A stretch of 64,000 bases of DNA from Pseudomonas sp. ICMP22404 (GCF_006227205.1 NZ_VCNG01000003.1:434001-498000); one strand, 5' to 3'. Shown: positions 42,440 to 51,553, counted from the first letter of the stretch. The notes: a model not told the origin generated them from the sequence alone. A program made the numbers and translations.

Positions 42440-44239
42440 ATGATGAGCTGGCTGCGCAGCTCCCTGCCCGCGCGCGCCGGGGTCGCGGTGATTCTCATCG
42501 CCATCCTTGCCCTGGCCAGCTCCCTGAGCGCCGGCTTGATCGCCTGGTTCAGCCAGGGCGACGCAGCGGCGATCAACACCGCCGGCTCGGTGCGCATGGA
42601 GACCTACCACCTCAGCTGGAAACTGGCGGCCGGTGCCACCGGGGACATCGCCCCGATCATCGACAGCCTGCAACAACGCCTCGACAGCCCTTCCCTTCAT
42701 GCCGTGCTGGAAGACGGCCCGACCACCGCCCTGCATCAGAGCTATCGCGACCTCCTGCAACGCTGGAACCAGACCCTTCGCCCTGCCGTCGAGCGCGGCG
42801 ATTCGGCGTTTTTCCAGGCCAGCGCCGACTCGTTCGTCGAGCAACTGGACCAGTTCGTCACCCTGTTGCAACGCCAGAGCGAACACAAACAGGGCTGGCA
42901 ACAGACGATCCAGGGCATGGCGCTGTTCAGCACCATGATCATCCTGCTCATTGGCCTGTACGAACTGCAATACAGCGTGGTCACGCCATTGCAGGAGCTG
43001 GTGGTCGCGACCCAGCGTTTTCGTCGTGGCGAATTCCAGGTGCGGGTCAATCACCAATCCGAAGATGAACTGGGCCAATTGGCGACCAGCTTCAATACCA
43101 TGGCCGAAACCATCGAGCAGTCCCATCGCACCCTGGAAGATCAGGTTCGCCAGAAGACCCTGAACCTGCAGCACGCCAACGCCGCGTTGGAGTTGCTGTA
43201 CCAAAGCAGTCGCAGCCTGGCCACCCGCCAGGCCAATGCCCAGGGCCTGGACGAATTGATCCAGCGCTTCCAGCAACGGCTCCCGGGCCTGCGCCTGTCG
43301 CTGTGCCTGCAGGGGCAGTTGCAGGCACCCGCGCGGCAACTGCTGGCCATTCATGGCGCCAACAACCGCGAGGTCTGCGCCAGCAGCGACTGCGCCACCT
43401 GCGAGAAACATCATGGCGCCCGCCCGCAAACTTTCAGCATCAGCAACCAGGGCAATGAGTTGGGAGAACTGAAGGCGCACTTTGTCGACGGACACGCAGC
43501 GCAGCCCTGGGAAACCGCATTGATCCAGGCCCTGGCCAACCTGATCGGCACGTCGCTGTCACTCAAGCGCCAACGCGAGCAGGACCATCGCCTGTTGCTG
43601 CTCGACGAGCGCACCATCATTGCCCGGGAACTGCACGACTCCCTGGCCCAGGCCCTGTCCTACATGAAGCTGCAAGTCAGTCGCATGCAGACCCTGATGC
43701 GTCGCGGCGAACCGGTGCAGACCCTGGAGACAGTCACTGGTGAGTTGCGCGAAGGTCTCAACAACGCCTACCGGCAGTTGCGCGAATTGCTCACCACCTT
43801 CCGCCTGCAGATCCATGACGACGGACTGATCCATGAGCTCAAGGAGACCGCCGAAGAGTTCTCTCACCGTGGCGATTTCCAGGTGCACCTGTTCGTCGAC
43901 ACCCTGGCCTTCGAGCTGTCGGCCAGCGAGCAGATCCACATCCTGCAGATCACCCGCGAAGCCTTGTCCAACTGCCTGCGCCATGCCCATGCCGAAAACG
44001 CCTGGCTGCAGTTGCGCCAGGAAGGCGAAACAGTACGGCTGTCGATCGAAGACGATGGCCGTGGTTTCAGCGGTGAGGTGGACCAGCGCGAGCACCACGG
44101 CCTGAACATCATGAACGAACGGGCCCGTAGCCTGCGCGGCCAGCTGCAGATCCTCTCCCGAACACCCCAGGGCACCCATATCCAGGTGCGCTTCCAACCG
44201 GAATTCCTGGGCCAACCCACCGAAGGCCTTGCTACATGA
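42440..44239 (+). CDS. narX: Nitrate/nitrite sensor kinase NarX
   Basis: 599 residues. First transmembrane helix at about 13-37, then the nitrate-binding P-box INTAGSVRMETYHL (residues 45-58), a second helix at about 155-175, HAMP, a GAF-like region with the Cys cluster CASSDCATCEKHH, and a HisKA_3 domain with ARELHDSLAQALSYMKLQ (His about 399) plus ATPase motifs ITREALSNCLRHA and DDGRGF. Senses nitrate and phosphorylates NarL. It diverges from narK1 and its stop overlaps narL by 4 bp. Confidence 0.95.
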   Translation: MMSWLRSSLPARAGVAVILIAILALASSLSAGLIAWFSQGDAAAINTAGSVRMETYHLSWKLAAGATGDIAPIIDSLQQRLDSPSLHAVLEDGPTTALHQSYRDLLQRWNQTLRPAVERGDSAFFQASADSFVEQLDQFVTLLQRQSEHKQGWQQTIQGMALFSTMIILLIGLYELQYSVVTPLQELVVATQRFRRGEFQVRVNHQSEDELGQLATSFNTMAETIEQSHRTLEDQVRQKTLNLQHANAALELLYQSSRSLATRQANAQGLDELIQRFQQRLPGLRLSLCLQGQLQAPARQLLAIHGANNREVCASSDCATCEKHHGARPQTFSISNQGNELGELKAHFVDGHAAQPWETALIQALANLIGTSLSLKRQREQDHRLLLLDERTIIARELHDSLAQALSYMKLQVSRMQTLMRRGEPVQTLETVTGELREGLNNAYRQLRELLTTFRLQIHDDGLIHELKETAEEFSHRGDFQVHLFVDTLAFELSASEQIHILQITREALSNCLRHAHAENAWLQLRQEGETVRLSIEDDGRGFSGEVDQREHHGLNIMNERARSLRGQLQILSRTPQGTHIQVRFQPEFLGQPTEGLAT

Positions 44240-44883
44240 ACGCTCCCCTGCGCCACACCCTGCTGCTGGTCGACGACCATCCGATGATGCGTCGCGGGAT
44301 CCGCCAGATGCTTGAACTTGAAGATGATCTGCAGATAGCCGGCGAAGCCAGCCATGGCGAGGAAGCCCTGACGCTGATCGAGCCGCTCAAGCCCGATCTG
44401 GTGCTGCTGGACAACAACATGCCGCAGATGAACGGCATCGAGACCCTGCGCCGACTGCGGGCCATGCACTACAGCGGCAAGGTGCTGTTGTTCACGGTGT
44501 CCGACGCCGAGGACGACATCCGCGATGCCCTGCGTCTGGACGCCAATGGCTACCTGCTCAAGGACATGGAGCCCGAATTGCTGATCCAGTACATCCGCGA
44601 CGCCCTGGGCGGAGCCCTGGTGATCAGTCCCGGCCTGACCCGCGTCATGGCCCAGGCCCTGCGCTCCCCGCCGCGCCAACCCGAAGTGGAACTGACCGAG
44701 CGCGAACGCCAGGTGCTCAAGACCATCGCCAGCGGCCACAGCAACAAGGTCATCGGGCACAAACTGGGCATCACCGAAGGCACGGTCAAGGTCCACGTCA
44801 AGAACCTGCTGCACAAGCTCGGCTTGCGCTCGCGGGTCGAGGCGGCGGTCTGGGCGATGGAGCATCTGCGCGGAGCCGGTTGA
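44236..44883 (+). CDS. narL: Nitrate response regulator NarL
   Basis: 215 residues: receiver domain with VDDHPMMRRG, Asp59 in LLDNNMPQMNG, Lys in LLKDMEP, and LuxR-type HTH with LTERERQVLKTIASGHSNK and GITEGTVKVHVKNLLHKLG. The ATGA overlap with narX couples translation. Binds the heptamers in the narK1-narX and probably dnrE promoters. Confidence 0.95.
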   Translation: MNAPLRHTLLLVDDHPMMRRGIRQMLELEDDLQIAGEASHGEEALTLIEPLKPDLVLLDNNMPQMNGIETLRRLRAMHYSGKVLLFTVSDAEDDIRDALRLDANGYLLKDMEPELLIQYIRDALGGALVISPGLTRVMAQALRSPPRQPEVELTERERQVLKTIASGHSNKVIGHKLGITEGTVKVHVKNLLHKLGLRSRVEAAVWAMEHLRGAG

Positions 44884-44933
44884 ATCAGCTCCCCCACCTA
44901 GTGCTTGCAGGCAGTGTGTCTGACACAGATCCC

Positions 44934-45284
44934 CTGTGGGAGCGAGCCCTGCTCGCGATGGCGTCAGCACAGTCAACATCCCCGCAAGCAGACACACCGC
45001 TTTCGCGAGCAAGCCCGCTCCCACAGTAGTTTCTGGTGCCGGTTAGCTCTGCGTCCGACATAAGTCCCCTGTGGGAGCCAGGCTTGCCCGCGATGGCGTC
45101 AGCACAGCCAACATCCGGCCAGCTGACCCACCGCTATCGCGAGCAGGCTCGCTCCCACAGTAGTTCCGGGTTTCTGTTGGGTTTGTGTCTGACACAGATC
45201 CCCTGTGGGAGCGAGCCCTGCTCGCGATGGCGTCAGCACAGTCAACATCCCGGCAAGCAGACACACCGCTTTCGCGAGCAAACC
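44934..45284. repeat. REP array (six units, about 135-bp period)
   Basis: Three inverted pairs between narL and dnrE. The first and third pairs are nearly identical over about 105 bp, including the flank TGTGTCTGACACAGATCCCC, offset 269 bp; the middle pair is more diverged. The final unit is truncated (CGCGAGCAAACCCACAGA). The 514-bp gap otherwise holds only the dnrE promoter. Confidence 0.85.
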
Positions 45285-45326
45285 CACAGAGGTTGAGTTC
45301 GCCATATGACCAATCCATCCCTCTTC

Positions 45327-45333
45327 AGAGGTA
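45327..45333. promoter_or_regulatory. NarL heptamer upstream of dnrE
   Basis: AGAGGTA matches the inverted NarL heptamer TACCTCT, 65 bp upstream of the dnrE ATG. The same text occurs at 42351 by narX. No ANR-type box is seen here, which fits nitrate (NarL) control in preference to oxygen control. The GGAGGTA at 45387 is more likely the ribosome site. Confidence 0.5.
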
Positions 45334-45397
45334 GGCCTGCCGAGGCATAGGCCGGCGACGCGAGGGGTTCTACCATGACGGTACGCGGAGGTACGCC

Positions 45398-46075
45398 ATG
45401 CTGACTCACCCTTCCATCGTTCTAATGTTGCGCCGTCACCACTTATTCAGTCACTTGCCGGAGCGCGTCTTCGAAGACGTGTGCAACCTGGCCGTGCTCA
45501 AGCGCCTGGAGTGCAATGGCACGCTCATGCATCAGGGCGACCCGGCCAAACGGTTTTTCCTGCTGATCAGCGGCCAGGTCAAGTTGTTCCGGGTCACCGG
45601 CGAGGGCCAGGAGAACCTGGTGGAGATCATCCAGCCCGGCCAGACCTTCGCCGAGGCGCTGCTGTTCAGCCAGGCCCGTTGTTATCCGGTGAGCGCGGCC
45701 GCGATCAAGGACAGCGTGCTGGTGAGTATCGAAGGCACCCATTATCGCAAGGCCCTGGAAGACCAACCCAAGGTCTGCCTGGCGATTCTGGCGAGCATCA
45801 GCATGCATTTGCACCAGCGCCTCAAGGACATCGACAACCTGACCCTGGCCAGCGCCAGCCGGCGTGTCATCAATTTCCTGTTGCAGGAACGCGATCCCCG
45901 CGACGGCCAGGTGGTGCTGCAGGTTTCCAAGCGCTTGGTGGCCTCCAAGCTGGGCATCCAGCCGGAAACCTTCTCGCGCATTCTCCATCGCCTGGTGGAC
46001 GGCGGCCTGATCGCCATGGAGCGGCGCAACATTCGCATCCTGGCCGAGGATGCGCTGGCGGACTATCAGCAATAG
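45398..46075 (+). CDS. dnrE: DNR-type CRP/FNR regulator (DnrE-like)
   Basis: 225 residues. N-terminal cyclic-nucleotide-like domain without the FNR cysteine cluster, so it is a DNR-type heme/NO sensor, not an oxygen sensor. C-terminal HTH with VASKLGIQPETFSRILHRL, where E..SR reads TTGA half sites. The place after narXL matches dnrE of Pseudomonas stutzeri; I name it on that synteny. GGAGG lies 5 bases before the ATG. A second paralogue is at 56419. Confidence 0.8.
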   Translation: MLTHPSIVLMLRRHHLFSHLPERVFEDVCNLAVLKRLECNGTLMHQGDPAKRFFLLISGQVKLFRVTGEGQENLVEIIQPGQTFAEALLFSQARCYPVSAAAIKDSVLVSIEGTHYRKALEDQPKVCLAILASISMHLHQRLKDIDNLTLASASRRVINFLLQERDPRDGQVVLQVSKRLVASKLGIQPETFSRILHRLVDGGLIAMERRNIRILAEDALADYQQ

Positions 46076-46090
46076 CGCAACGACGACAGT

Positions 46091-46124
46091 TCCTTGGCGA
46101 GTGAGCCTGCTCCCTCGCCAAGGA
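46091..46124. terminator. Stem-loop between convergent dnrE and DGC genes
   Basis: TCCTTGGCGAG (46091-46101) pairs perfectly with CTCGCCAAGGA (46114-46124). There is no T run, but the place between two convergent genes suggests a bidirectional transcript end. Confidence 0.55.
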
Positions 46125-46138
46125 TCATGTTGTGCTCT

Positions 46139-46516
46139 CTAGTCTGTCTCTGGCACACCCGCCATCATCGTCACCAGATATTCAAACAGCACCTCCCCCT
46201 GCTCATCCGTGCAATCAACCCCATACCGCTTGCGCAAGCCCAACTGACTCAGGATCACAGGCACATCCGCCTTCAACCCGTGTTGCTGCAAACAGCCCTG
46301 CACGCATTGCAAGGGGCAGCCGTCCAGCGCGATGATCCGCCGTCCCGAGCGTGCCTTGTTGACCAGCGCCGCGACATGCCCACCTACCCCGACGATGCAG
46401 GACATCTCGGCCAGGCCTGCGCGGTCCAGGCGCAGGGCGACGGTATTGGCCAGTTGGGCCACGTTGGAGCAGCCGGAGCAGGAGTACACCAGGGGCAAAT
46501 CATCAAGTGCCTTCAT
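46139..46516 (-). CDS. Putative zinc-binding DGC-domain protein
   Basis: 125 residues with paired cysteine motifs: YSCSGCSNVAQLAN near the N terminus and ALDGCPLQCVQGCLQQHG in the middle (the DGC motif). Members are predicted metal binders of unknown function. ATG at 46514-46516, 2 bp after ubiT and with GGTGGGATGAG upstream, so it is part of the ubiUVT transcript. A link to oxygen-independent ubiquinone synthesis or Fe-S handling is inference from position. Confidence 0.8.
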   Translation of the reverse strand: MKALDDLPLVYSCSGCSNVAQLANTVALRLDRAGLAEMSCIVGVGGHVAALVNKARSGRRIIALDGCPLQCVQGCLQQHGLKADVPVILSQLGLRKRYGVDCTDEQGEVLFEYLVTMMAGVPETD

Positions 46517-46517
46517 C

Positions 46518-46991
46518 TCATCCCACCGTTGCCAGGCCTTTTCCCGCCCGCTCCAGGTTGCGCCACAACCAGGGCGGCAACACATCCGGGTCGAGACTGT
46601 CGATCAGGTTCTTCAGTGCCAACCCCAGTTCGGTATCGCCTTCGATGACCAACCGCCGTCGGAAGAACAGCGTATCGGGGTCTTCCTGGCGGCTGGCCAG
46701 CAACAGGAACTCGCGCCAGTTGCCGCTGATGGTGACCTGGGCTTCGGCCCGTTCGGCAATGCGTAGCCCTTCGCGCCCCAGCGTCAGATACCAGCGCAAG
46801 CCCAGGTCAGGCACTCGCAGGCACAGCCAGCGATCACGCAGCACATCGAACCCGCCATCGCGCAGCGGTTCGGCCAGGCACCGATTGAGCGCCTGCTGTA
46901 ACGCCAGTCGCTGGACCACGAACGGCACCTTGCCGATCAGCGGCAGCAAACGGTCGGCGCCTTTGAGCATCCACTTCTTCGGACTCAGCAC
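46518..46991 (-). CDS. ubiT: Ubiquinone biosynthesis accessory protein UbiT
   Basis: 157 residues with an SCP2 lipid-binding domain (LCLRVPDLGLRWYLTLG, AQVTISGNWREFLLL, LVIEGDTELGLALKNL). UbiT replaces UbiJ in the anaerobic ubiquinone pathway. It starts with GTG at 46989-46991, overlapping the ubiV stop by 7 bp; an internal ATG at about 46970 is an alternative. Confidence 0.85.
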   Translation of the reverse strand: MLSPKKWMLKGADRLLPLIGKVPFVVQRLALQQALNRCLAEPLRDGGFDVLRDRWLCLRVPDLGLRWYLTLGREGLRIAERAEAQVTISGNWREFLLLASRQEDPDTLFFRRRLVIEGDTELGLALKNLIDSLDPDVLPPWLWRNLERAGKGLATVG

Positions 46992-47875
46992 AGCCCCGCC
47001 TCCTCTACTTTCAGCATGCCGGCGTGACCATGCCAGTAGCCGTTACATCCTTCCACAAACAAAGGTGGCGCCTCGCCCCGGCGGACCCGGTCGAAGGCAC
47101 TGACCACCTCGGCCATGCCCTGGGCCCGCGGGCTCAGGCGCAGCACGTCGGCACCGCATGCCTGCAGGGCGCTGTAATCGGCCAGCAGGTTGCTCACCTC
47201 GCCAGACATGGTCTGGATGCCGTTGAGGGTGAACAGTTGCTGGCCTTCCTGGCTGCTCAACGCCAGGCCGTCGGGGTAGTTGATGCAACAGAACTGGCAG
47301 TCGTCCTTGGGCCGGTTTTCCGCCCGGGCGGTGAAGCAGCGCGCCGAGTAAGCCAGGGGCAGATGACCGTAGGCGAAGATTTCCAGCTCGGGTACGTCGC
47401 GATCCATTTCCCGCACTTGCTCCAGCACATCGCTGACCAGCGCCGCCGAACACTCCACCGGCGGCACCCAGCGGATCATGCCGCTGTCGAGCAACTGCGC
47501 CAGGGCGTGACCGTTGTACAGGTTCAGCGCCGGGCCAGCGACAAACGGCAGTTTGCGCTCGGACAGCACTTGCACGGCGCCCATGTCGTTGGCCTCCACC
47601 AGCAATTGGCCGTTGTCGCACAGGCGACGCAACGTGGAAAACTCCGAGGCTGCCTCAATCAGCGTCAGACTCGACAGCACGATCTGGGCCTGGCTGCACG
47701 CCTGTAGTTCACGCGCCAACCCCAGCCATTGGTCCAGGGAAAAGGCCCGGCGCTTGGAGCACACCGTTTCCCCCAGGTAGATCACATCCAGCGGCAAGGC
47801 CGACATCTCGGCGTAGAAATTTCCCAGTTGTGTTTTGTCCCAGTAGAACAGGACCGGTCCCAGGCTGAGCTTCAT
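46985..47875 (-). CDS. ubiV: Oxygen-independent ubiquinone hydroxylation protein UbiV
   Basis: 296 residues of the U32 family. Cluster cysteines: Cys in GETVCSKRR near residue 38 and the set ARCFTARAENRPKDDCQFCC, as expected for the [4Fe-4S] of UbiV. It forms a complex with UbiU and hydroxylates the quinone ring with prephenate-derived oxygen in the known system. Start ATG 47873-47875, 10 bp after ubiU. Confidence 0.9.
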   Translation of the reverse strand: MKLSLGPVLFYWDKTQLGNFYAEMSALPLDVIYLGETVCSKRRAFSLDQWLGLARELQACSQAQIVLSSLTLIEAASEFSTLRRLCDNGQLLVEANDMGAVQVLSERKLPFVAGPALNLYNGHALAQLLDSGMIRWVPPVECSAALVSDVLEQVREMDRDVPELEIFAYGHLPLAYSARCFTARAENRPKDDCQFCCINYPDGLALSSQEGQQLFTLNGIQTMSGEVSNLLADYSALQACGADVLRLSPRAQGMAEVVSAFDRVRRGEAPPLFVEGCNGYWHGHAGMLKVEEAGLC

Positions 47876-47885
47876 CTGGCCTTCC

Positions 47886-48881
47886 TCATTGCCATGATCG
47901 ATGGTAGGCGCCCAGGGTGGTCTGGCTGCCTTCCGACAGACCGGCCAGCACCTGGCGCCATTCTTCGCGAACGCGGAAACGCTGCGGCGCGGCCCGGTGA
48001 GCATCCAGCGCGGCGCGCCAGACCCGGGTCACTTGTTCCACGTAGGCCGGGCTGCGCTGGCGGCCTTCGATTTTCACCGCCTCGACGCCGATGGCCGTCA
48101 GCTCCGGCAGCAGGTCCAGGGTGTCCAGGCTGGTGGGCTCTTCCAACGCATGGAAGCGCTTGCCGCCCACCAGGAAGCGGCCCTTGCACAGGGTCGGGTA
48201 ACCGGCCGACTCCTGTGGGGTGTAGCGGTCGATCAGCACTTCGCTCAAGCGTGCGCTCAGCCCCTCGGCGTCTTCACTCCAGCGCACGGCCTTCGCCGGC
48301 GAGCAGACGCCACAGAGATTCGGTGATTCGCCGGTGATGTAAGAGGAAAGGTGGCAACGTCCCTCGGCCATGATGCACAGGCTGCCGAAGCCGAAGACCT
48401 CGATGGGCACCGGGCTGCCCGCCGCCACCTGCCGGACCTGGGCCAGGGACAGCACCCGAGGCAACACCGCACGGCGGATGCCATAGCGTTGGGCGTAGAA
48501 CGCCAGCGCGGCGGCGTGGGTCGCCGAGCCTTGGACGGACAGGTGCAGCGCCAGGTTCGGATGGCGCTGGCTGGCGTAGCCGAGCACGCCGGGGTCGGCG
48601 GCGATCAGGGCGTCCACGCCGAAATCGGCGGCACGATCCACCGCTCGTTGCCAGCGTTCCCACCCCTTGGGTTGCGGGTAGGTGTTGACGGCGACATAGA
48701 GCTTGCGTTGATGCTGGCGGATGTGTGCGACAGCTGCGTCGAACTGTTTGTCGTCCATGTTCAGCCCGGCGAAATGCCGGGCATTGGTGTCATCGCGAAA
48801 GCCGACATAGACGGCATCGGCGCCTTGGCGCACCGCCGCTTTGAGGGCAGGCAGATTCCCTGCCGGGCAAACCAATTGCAT
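47886..48881 (-). CDS. ubiU: Oxygen-independent ubiquinone hydroxylation protein UbiU
   Basis: 331 residues of the U32 family beginning MQLVCPAGNLPALKAAVRQG. Cluster cysteines lie in SLCIMAEGRCHLSSY, NLCGVCSPAK and YPTLCKGRF. Partner of UbiV. First gene of ubiUVT-DGC; an ANR-type box inside a 24-bp palindrome lies 62 bp upstream, overlapping the moeA stop. Confidence 0.9.
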   Translation of the reverse strand: MQLVCPAGNLPALKAAVRQGADAVYVGFRDDTNARHFAGLNMDDKQFDAAVAHIRQHQRKLYVAVNTYPQPKGWERWQRAVDRAADFGVDALIAADPGVLGYASQRHPNLALHLSVQGSATHAAALAFYAQRYGIRRAVLPRVLSLAQVRQVAAGSPVPIEVFGFGSLCIMAEGRCHLSSYITGESPNLCGVCSPAKAVRWSEDAEGLSARLSEVLIDRYTPQESAGYPTLCKGRFLVGGKRFHALEEPTSLDTLDLLPELTAIGVEAVKIEGRQRSPAYVEQVTRVWRAALDAHRAAPQRFRVREEWRQVLAGLSEGSQTTLGAYHRSWQ

Positions 48882-48942
48882 GGGGCATCCTCGTGAGAAA
48901 ACCTGGGGCGCCGCCAGTCTAGCCAGCCGTCAGCCGGCGACC

Positions 48943-48966
48943 TTGACGGCAATCAATTGCCGTCAA
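48943..48966. promoter_or_regulatory. ANR box within a 24-bp palindrome, ubiU promoter
   Basis: Arms TTGACGGCAA and TTGCCGTCAA flank TCAA, a perfect 10-bp dyad. Bases 48943-48956 read TTGACGGCAATCAA, an ANR box with one arm at consensus. It overlaps the last codons and stop of moeA, 62-85 bp ahead of ubiU, and may also act as a moeA terminator stem. Confidence 0.65.
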
Positions 48967-50210
48967 TGCATCAGCTCGGCGAACGGCAGGTACATCACCC
49001 GGTCGTGCTTGTGCACCTGCGCCTCGCACTCCACCACCGCCAGTCCATCGGCCCAGCAGGCGGCGGTCAACATGGCTGAGCTTTGCTGAGGGTGCGGCAC
49101 CACGCACAGATGACCTTCGGCGTCCGGCACCAGCCGGGCCCGCAGGTACTGGCGGCGACGATTGCGTTGCAACCAGTCGAAACCGGCCGGCAAGTGCAAG
49201 GGCACGGGCAATACCTGATTCATGCCTTGGGCGCGGAACAGAAACGGACGCACCACCACCAGCGCCGTGATCAGCGCCGCCGACGGATTACCCGGCAAGC
49301 CGATCCAGGGGGTACCGGCCACCTCGCCGAAGGCCAGGGGTTTGCCCGGCTGTATCGCCAGGCGCCAGAGGTCGATGCTGCCGAGACGCTCGATGGCTTG
49401 CTTGAGATGGTCTTCCTCGCCCACGGAGACGCCGCCGGAGGTCAGCAGCACGTCGCAGTCAGCGGCTGCCAGGCCCAGCGCCTGCTGGCTGGCCTGGAGT
49501 CGATCGGGCATGACGCCGAAGTCATGCACCTCGAAACCCCAGCCACGCAACAAGGCGGCAATACTGCGGCGGTTGCTGTTATAGATCTGCCCTGGCGCCA
49601 AGGGCTCCCCCGGCTCACGCAGTTCGTCGCCGCTGCTGAGCAGGACGACCCGCAATGGACGATAGACCTCCACCTGAGCGATCCCGGCGCCGGCCAGCAG
49701 CCCCAGCTCCTGGGCCCGCAAGCGAGTACCGGCCTCGAACAATCGTTCGCCTCGGCGCAGCTCTTCACCCTCCTTGCGCACATGGTCGCCTTGGCTGACC
49801 GACGGCACCCAGACCCGCTCGCCCTCCTCCCGGCAGCTCTCCTGGGGTACTACGGTGTCGGCACCCGGCGGCACTGGTGCGCCGGTGAAAATCCGTACCG
49901 CCTGGCCTTCCCGCAACGGCTCACCCGGCCCGTCGCCGGCGGCGATTCGCCCCCTCAACGCCAGGTATCCCCCGGCGGGAGACAGATCGGCGGCCCGCAG
50001 CGCGTAACCGTCCATGGCGCTGTTGTCCCAGGCAGGCAGGTTCATCGGGCAAAGCACATCGGCAGCCAGCACACGACCCAGGGCCTGGTCCAGGCCGATC
50101 CGCTGGATCGGTGGTGGCGGCGGTGCCTGGTCGAGCAGGTGACGGATGGCTTCATCCACCGGCATCAGCGTACCGCTGTCGCACGCCGATCCACATACGC
50201 GGCCGCTCAT
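48963..50210 (-). CDS. moeA: Molybdopterin molybdenumtransferase MoeA
   Basis: 415 residues with the MoeA motifs: NSAMDGYAL near residue 65, IFTGAPVPPGADTVV, the MoCF-domain TSGGVSVGEEDH and LPGNPSAALITALVV. Inserts molybdate into adenylated molybdopterin. ATG at 50208-50210 overlaps the moaB stop by 4 bp. Last gene of pdxH-moaB-moeA, providing cofactor for NarG. Confidence 0.92.
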   Translation of the reverse strand: MSGRVCGSACDSGTLMPVDEAIRHLLDQAPPPPPIQRIGLDQALGRVLAADVLCPMNLPAWDNSAMDGYALRAADLSPAGGYLALRGRIAAGDGPGEPLREGQAVRIFTGAPVPPGADTVVPQESCREEGERVWVPSVSQGDHVRKEGEELRRGERLFEAGTRLRAQELGLLAGAGIAQVEVYRPLRVVLLSSGDELREPGEPLAPGQIYNSNRRSIAALLRGWGFEVHDFGVMPDRLQASQQALGLAAADCDVLLTSGGVSVGEEDHLKQAIERLGSIDLWRLAIQPGKPLAFGEVAGTPWIGLPGNPSAALITALVVVRPFLFRAQGMNQVLPVPLHLPAGFDWLQRNRRRQYLRARLVPDAEGHLCVVPHPQQSSAMLTAACWADGLAVVECEAQVHKHDRVMYLPFAELMH

Positions 50211-50761
50211 GAGCGCGTCTCGCAGGCCACCGGCTCGACGCCCGCCTGGGGCTTGAGATGAGGGGTGAAGTTGCACGGCCCGGTGCGACTGTCCAACTGC
50301 TCGGCCAGGATCTGCTCCCAACCAGTCCGGCAAGCGCCCGGCGAACCCGGCAGACAGCACACCAGCACGCCGTTGCTCATGCCGGCCAATGCGCGGGATT
50401 GCAGGCTGGACATACCAATCTCCTCCAGCGAGACCTGACGGAACAATTCGCCAAAGCCGTCCACCTGCTTGTCCAGCAACGGTGCCACCGCTTGTGGCGT
50501 GTTATCGCGGGCGGTGAAACCGGTGCCGCCAGTCATCAATACCACTTGCACCTTGGGGTCGGCGATCCACTGCGAAACCTGGGCGCGGATCTGGTAGATG
50601 TCGTCTTTCACCAGCCCCCGGTCGATCAATACGTGACCGGCAGTCTGCAGCTGATCGACGAGGGTCTGGCCGGAGGTGTCGGTGTCGAAGCTGCGGGTAT
50701 CGCTGATGGTGAGCACCGCAATGTTCAGCGGTTGGAAGAGGCGTTGCGTCAGATGGGCCAT
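50207..50761 (-). CDS. moaB: Molybdenum cofactor biosynthesis protein MoaB
   Basis: 184 residues of the MoaB/Mog family, with IAVLTISDTRSFDTDTSG at the start and VVLMTGGTGFTARDNTPQAV holding the molybdopterin-binding loop. ATG 50759-50761 with AGGACGG upstream. Lies between pdxH and moeA. In this family some members adenylate molybdopterin, others have lost activity; the intact GGTG loop favours function. Confidence 0.88.
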   Translation of the reverse strand: MAHLTQRLFQPLNIAVLTISDTRSFDTDTSGQTLVDQLQTAGHVLIDRGLVKDDIYQIRAQVSQWIADPKVQVVLMTGGTGFTARDNTPQAVAPLLDKQVDGFGELFRQVSLEEIGMSSLQSRALAGMSNGVLVCCLPGSPGACRTGWEQILAEQLDSRTGPCNFTPHLKPQAGVEPVACETRS

Positions 50762-50849
50762 GATCAGCCGTCCTGTCAGAAAAGATGGCCCAGCCTGAAC
50801 CGCAATCCGTGCCGGGCCTATTCCTCCATGGAGGTACCTCCCCTGGCGC

Positions 50850-51497
50850 TCAGGGCGCCAGGCGGCTGCACTGCCAGTCGCCAACCTGCCGGCGATAGTC
50901 GAGACGGTCATGCAAGCGATCGGGGCGACCCTGCCAGAATTCCAGCCGCTCCGGTCGCAGGCAATAGCCGCCCCAATATCCGGGGCGCGGCACCGCTTGG
51001 CCGGCGAAGCGTTGCTCGGCGTGTGCCAGCAAGCGCTCCAACGCGGCACGATTGTCCAGCGGTTGGCTTTGCGGCGACGCCCATGCTCCAAGCTGGCTAG
51101 CCAGTGGGCGTGAATGGAAATAGGCATCCGACAGTGCCGGGTCGAGTCGGCGGACTTGCCCTTCGATGCGCACCTGACGTTCCAGGCCCGGCCAGAAGAA
51201 GGTCATCGCCGCCCAGGGGTTGACTGCCAGATCCTGGCCCTTGCCACTGTCGTAGTTGCCAAAGAACGTGAAACCGTCTTCGCCGAAGCCCTTGAGCAGC
51301 AGCACCCGGGCATGGGGACGGCCCTGCTCGTCCACAGTGGACAGGACCATGCTGTTGGCCTCGACCGGCGGGCTTTCGGTTTCCCGGGCCTGTTGCATCC
51401 ATAGCCCGAACAGCGCCAGCGGATCATCGGGGACATGGGCTTCGTCCAGGCCTTCGCGGGTGTACTGGCGGCGCATGTTTGCCAGGGACAGGGGCAT
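50850..51497 (-). CDS. pdxH: Pyridoxamine 5'-phosphate oxidase PdxH
   Basis: 215 residues, full-length PNPOx: [14 protein letters not shown] at the start, [45 protein letters not shown], and the C-terminal DWQCSRLAP. Oxidises PNP/PMP to PLP with FMN and molecular oxygen. GGAG lies 9 bases before the ATG at 51495-51497. It heads the moaB-moeA operon behind an ANR-type box, an odd place for an oxygen-using enzyme. A second pdxH elsewhere in the genome is likely. Confidence 0.85.
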   Translation of the reverse strand: MPLSLANMRRQYTREGLDEAHVPDDPLALFGLWMQQARETESPPVEANSMVLSTVDEQGRPHARVLLLKGFGEDGFTFFGNYDSGKGQDLAVNPWAAMTFFWPGLERQVRIEGQVRRLDPALSDAYFHSRPLASQLGAWASPQSQPLDNRAALERLLAHAEQRFAGQAVPRPGYWGGYCLRPERLEFWQGRPDRLHDRLDYRRQVGDWQCSRLAP

Positions 51498-51553
51498 GAG
51501 AGTGATCTCCACAGGGGTTTGGCCCAGTGTGGGTGCTATGACGTGGGCCGACC

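Noticed and set aside
45371..45393. Possible paired NarL site TACCATG / GGAGGTA just before dnrE
   Set aside because: TACCATG is a poor heptamer, spacing is not 7-2-7, and GGAGG serves as ribosome site.
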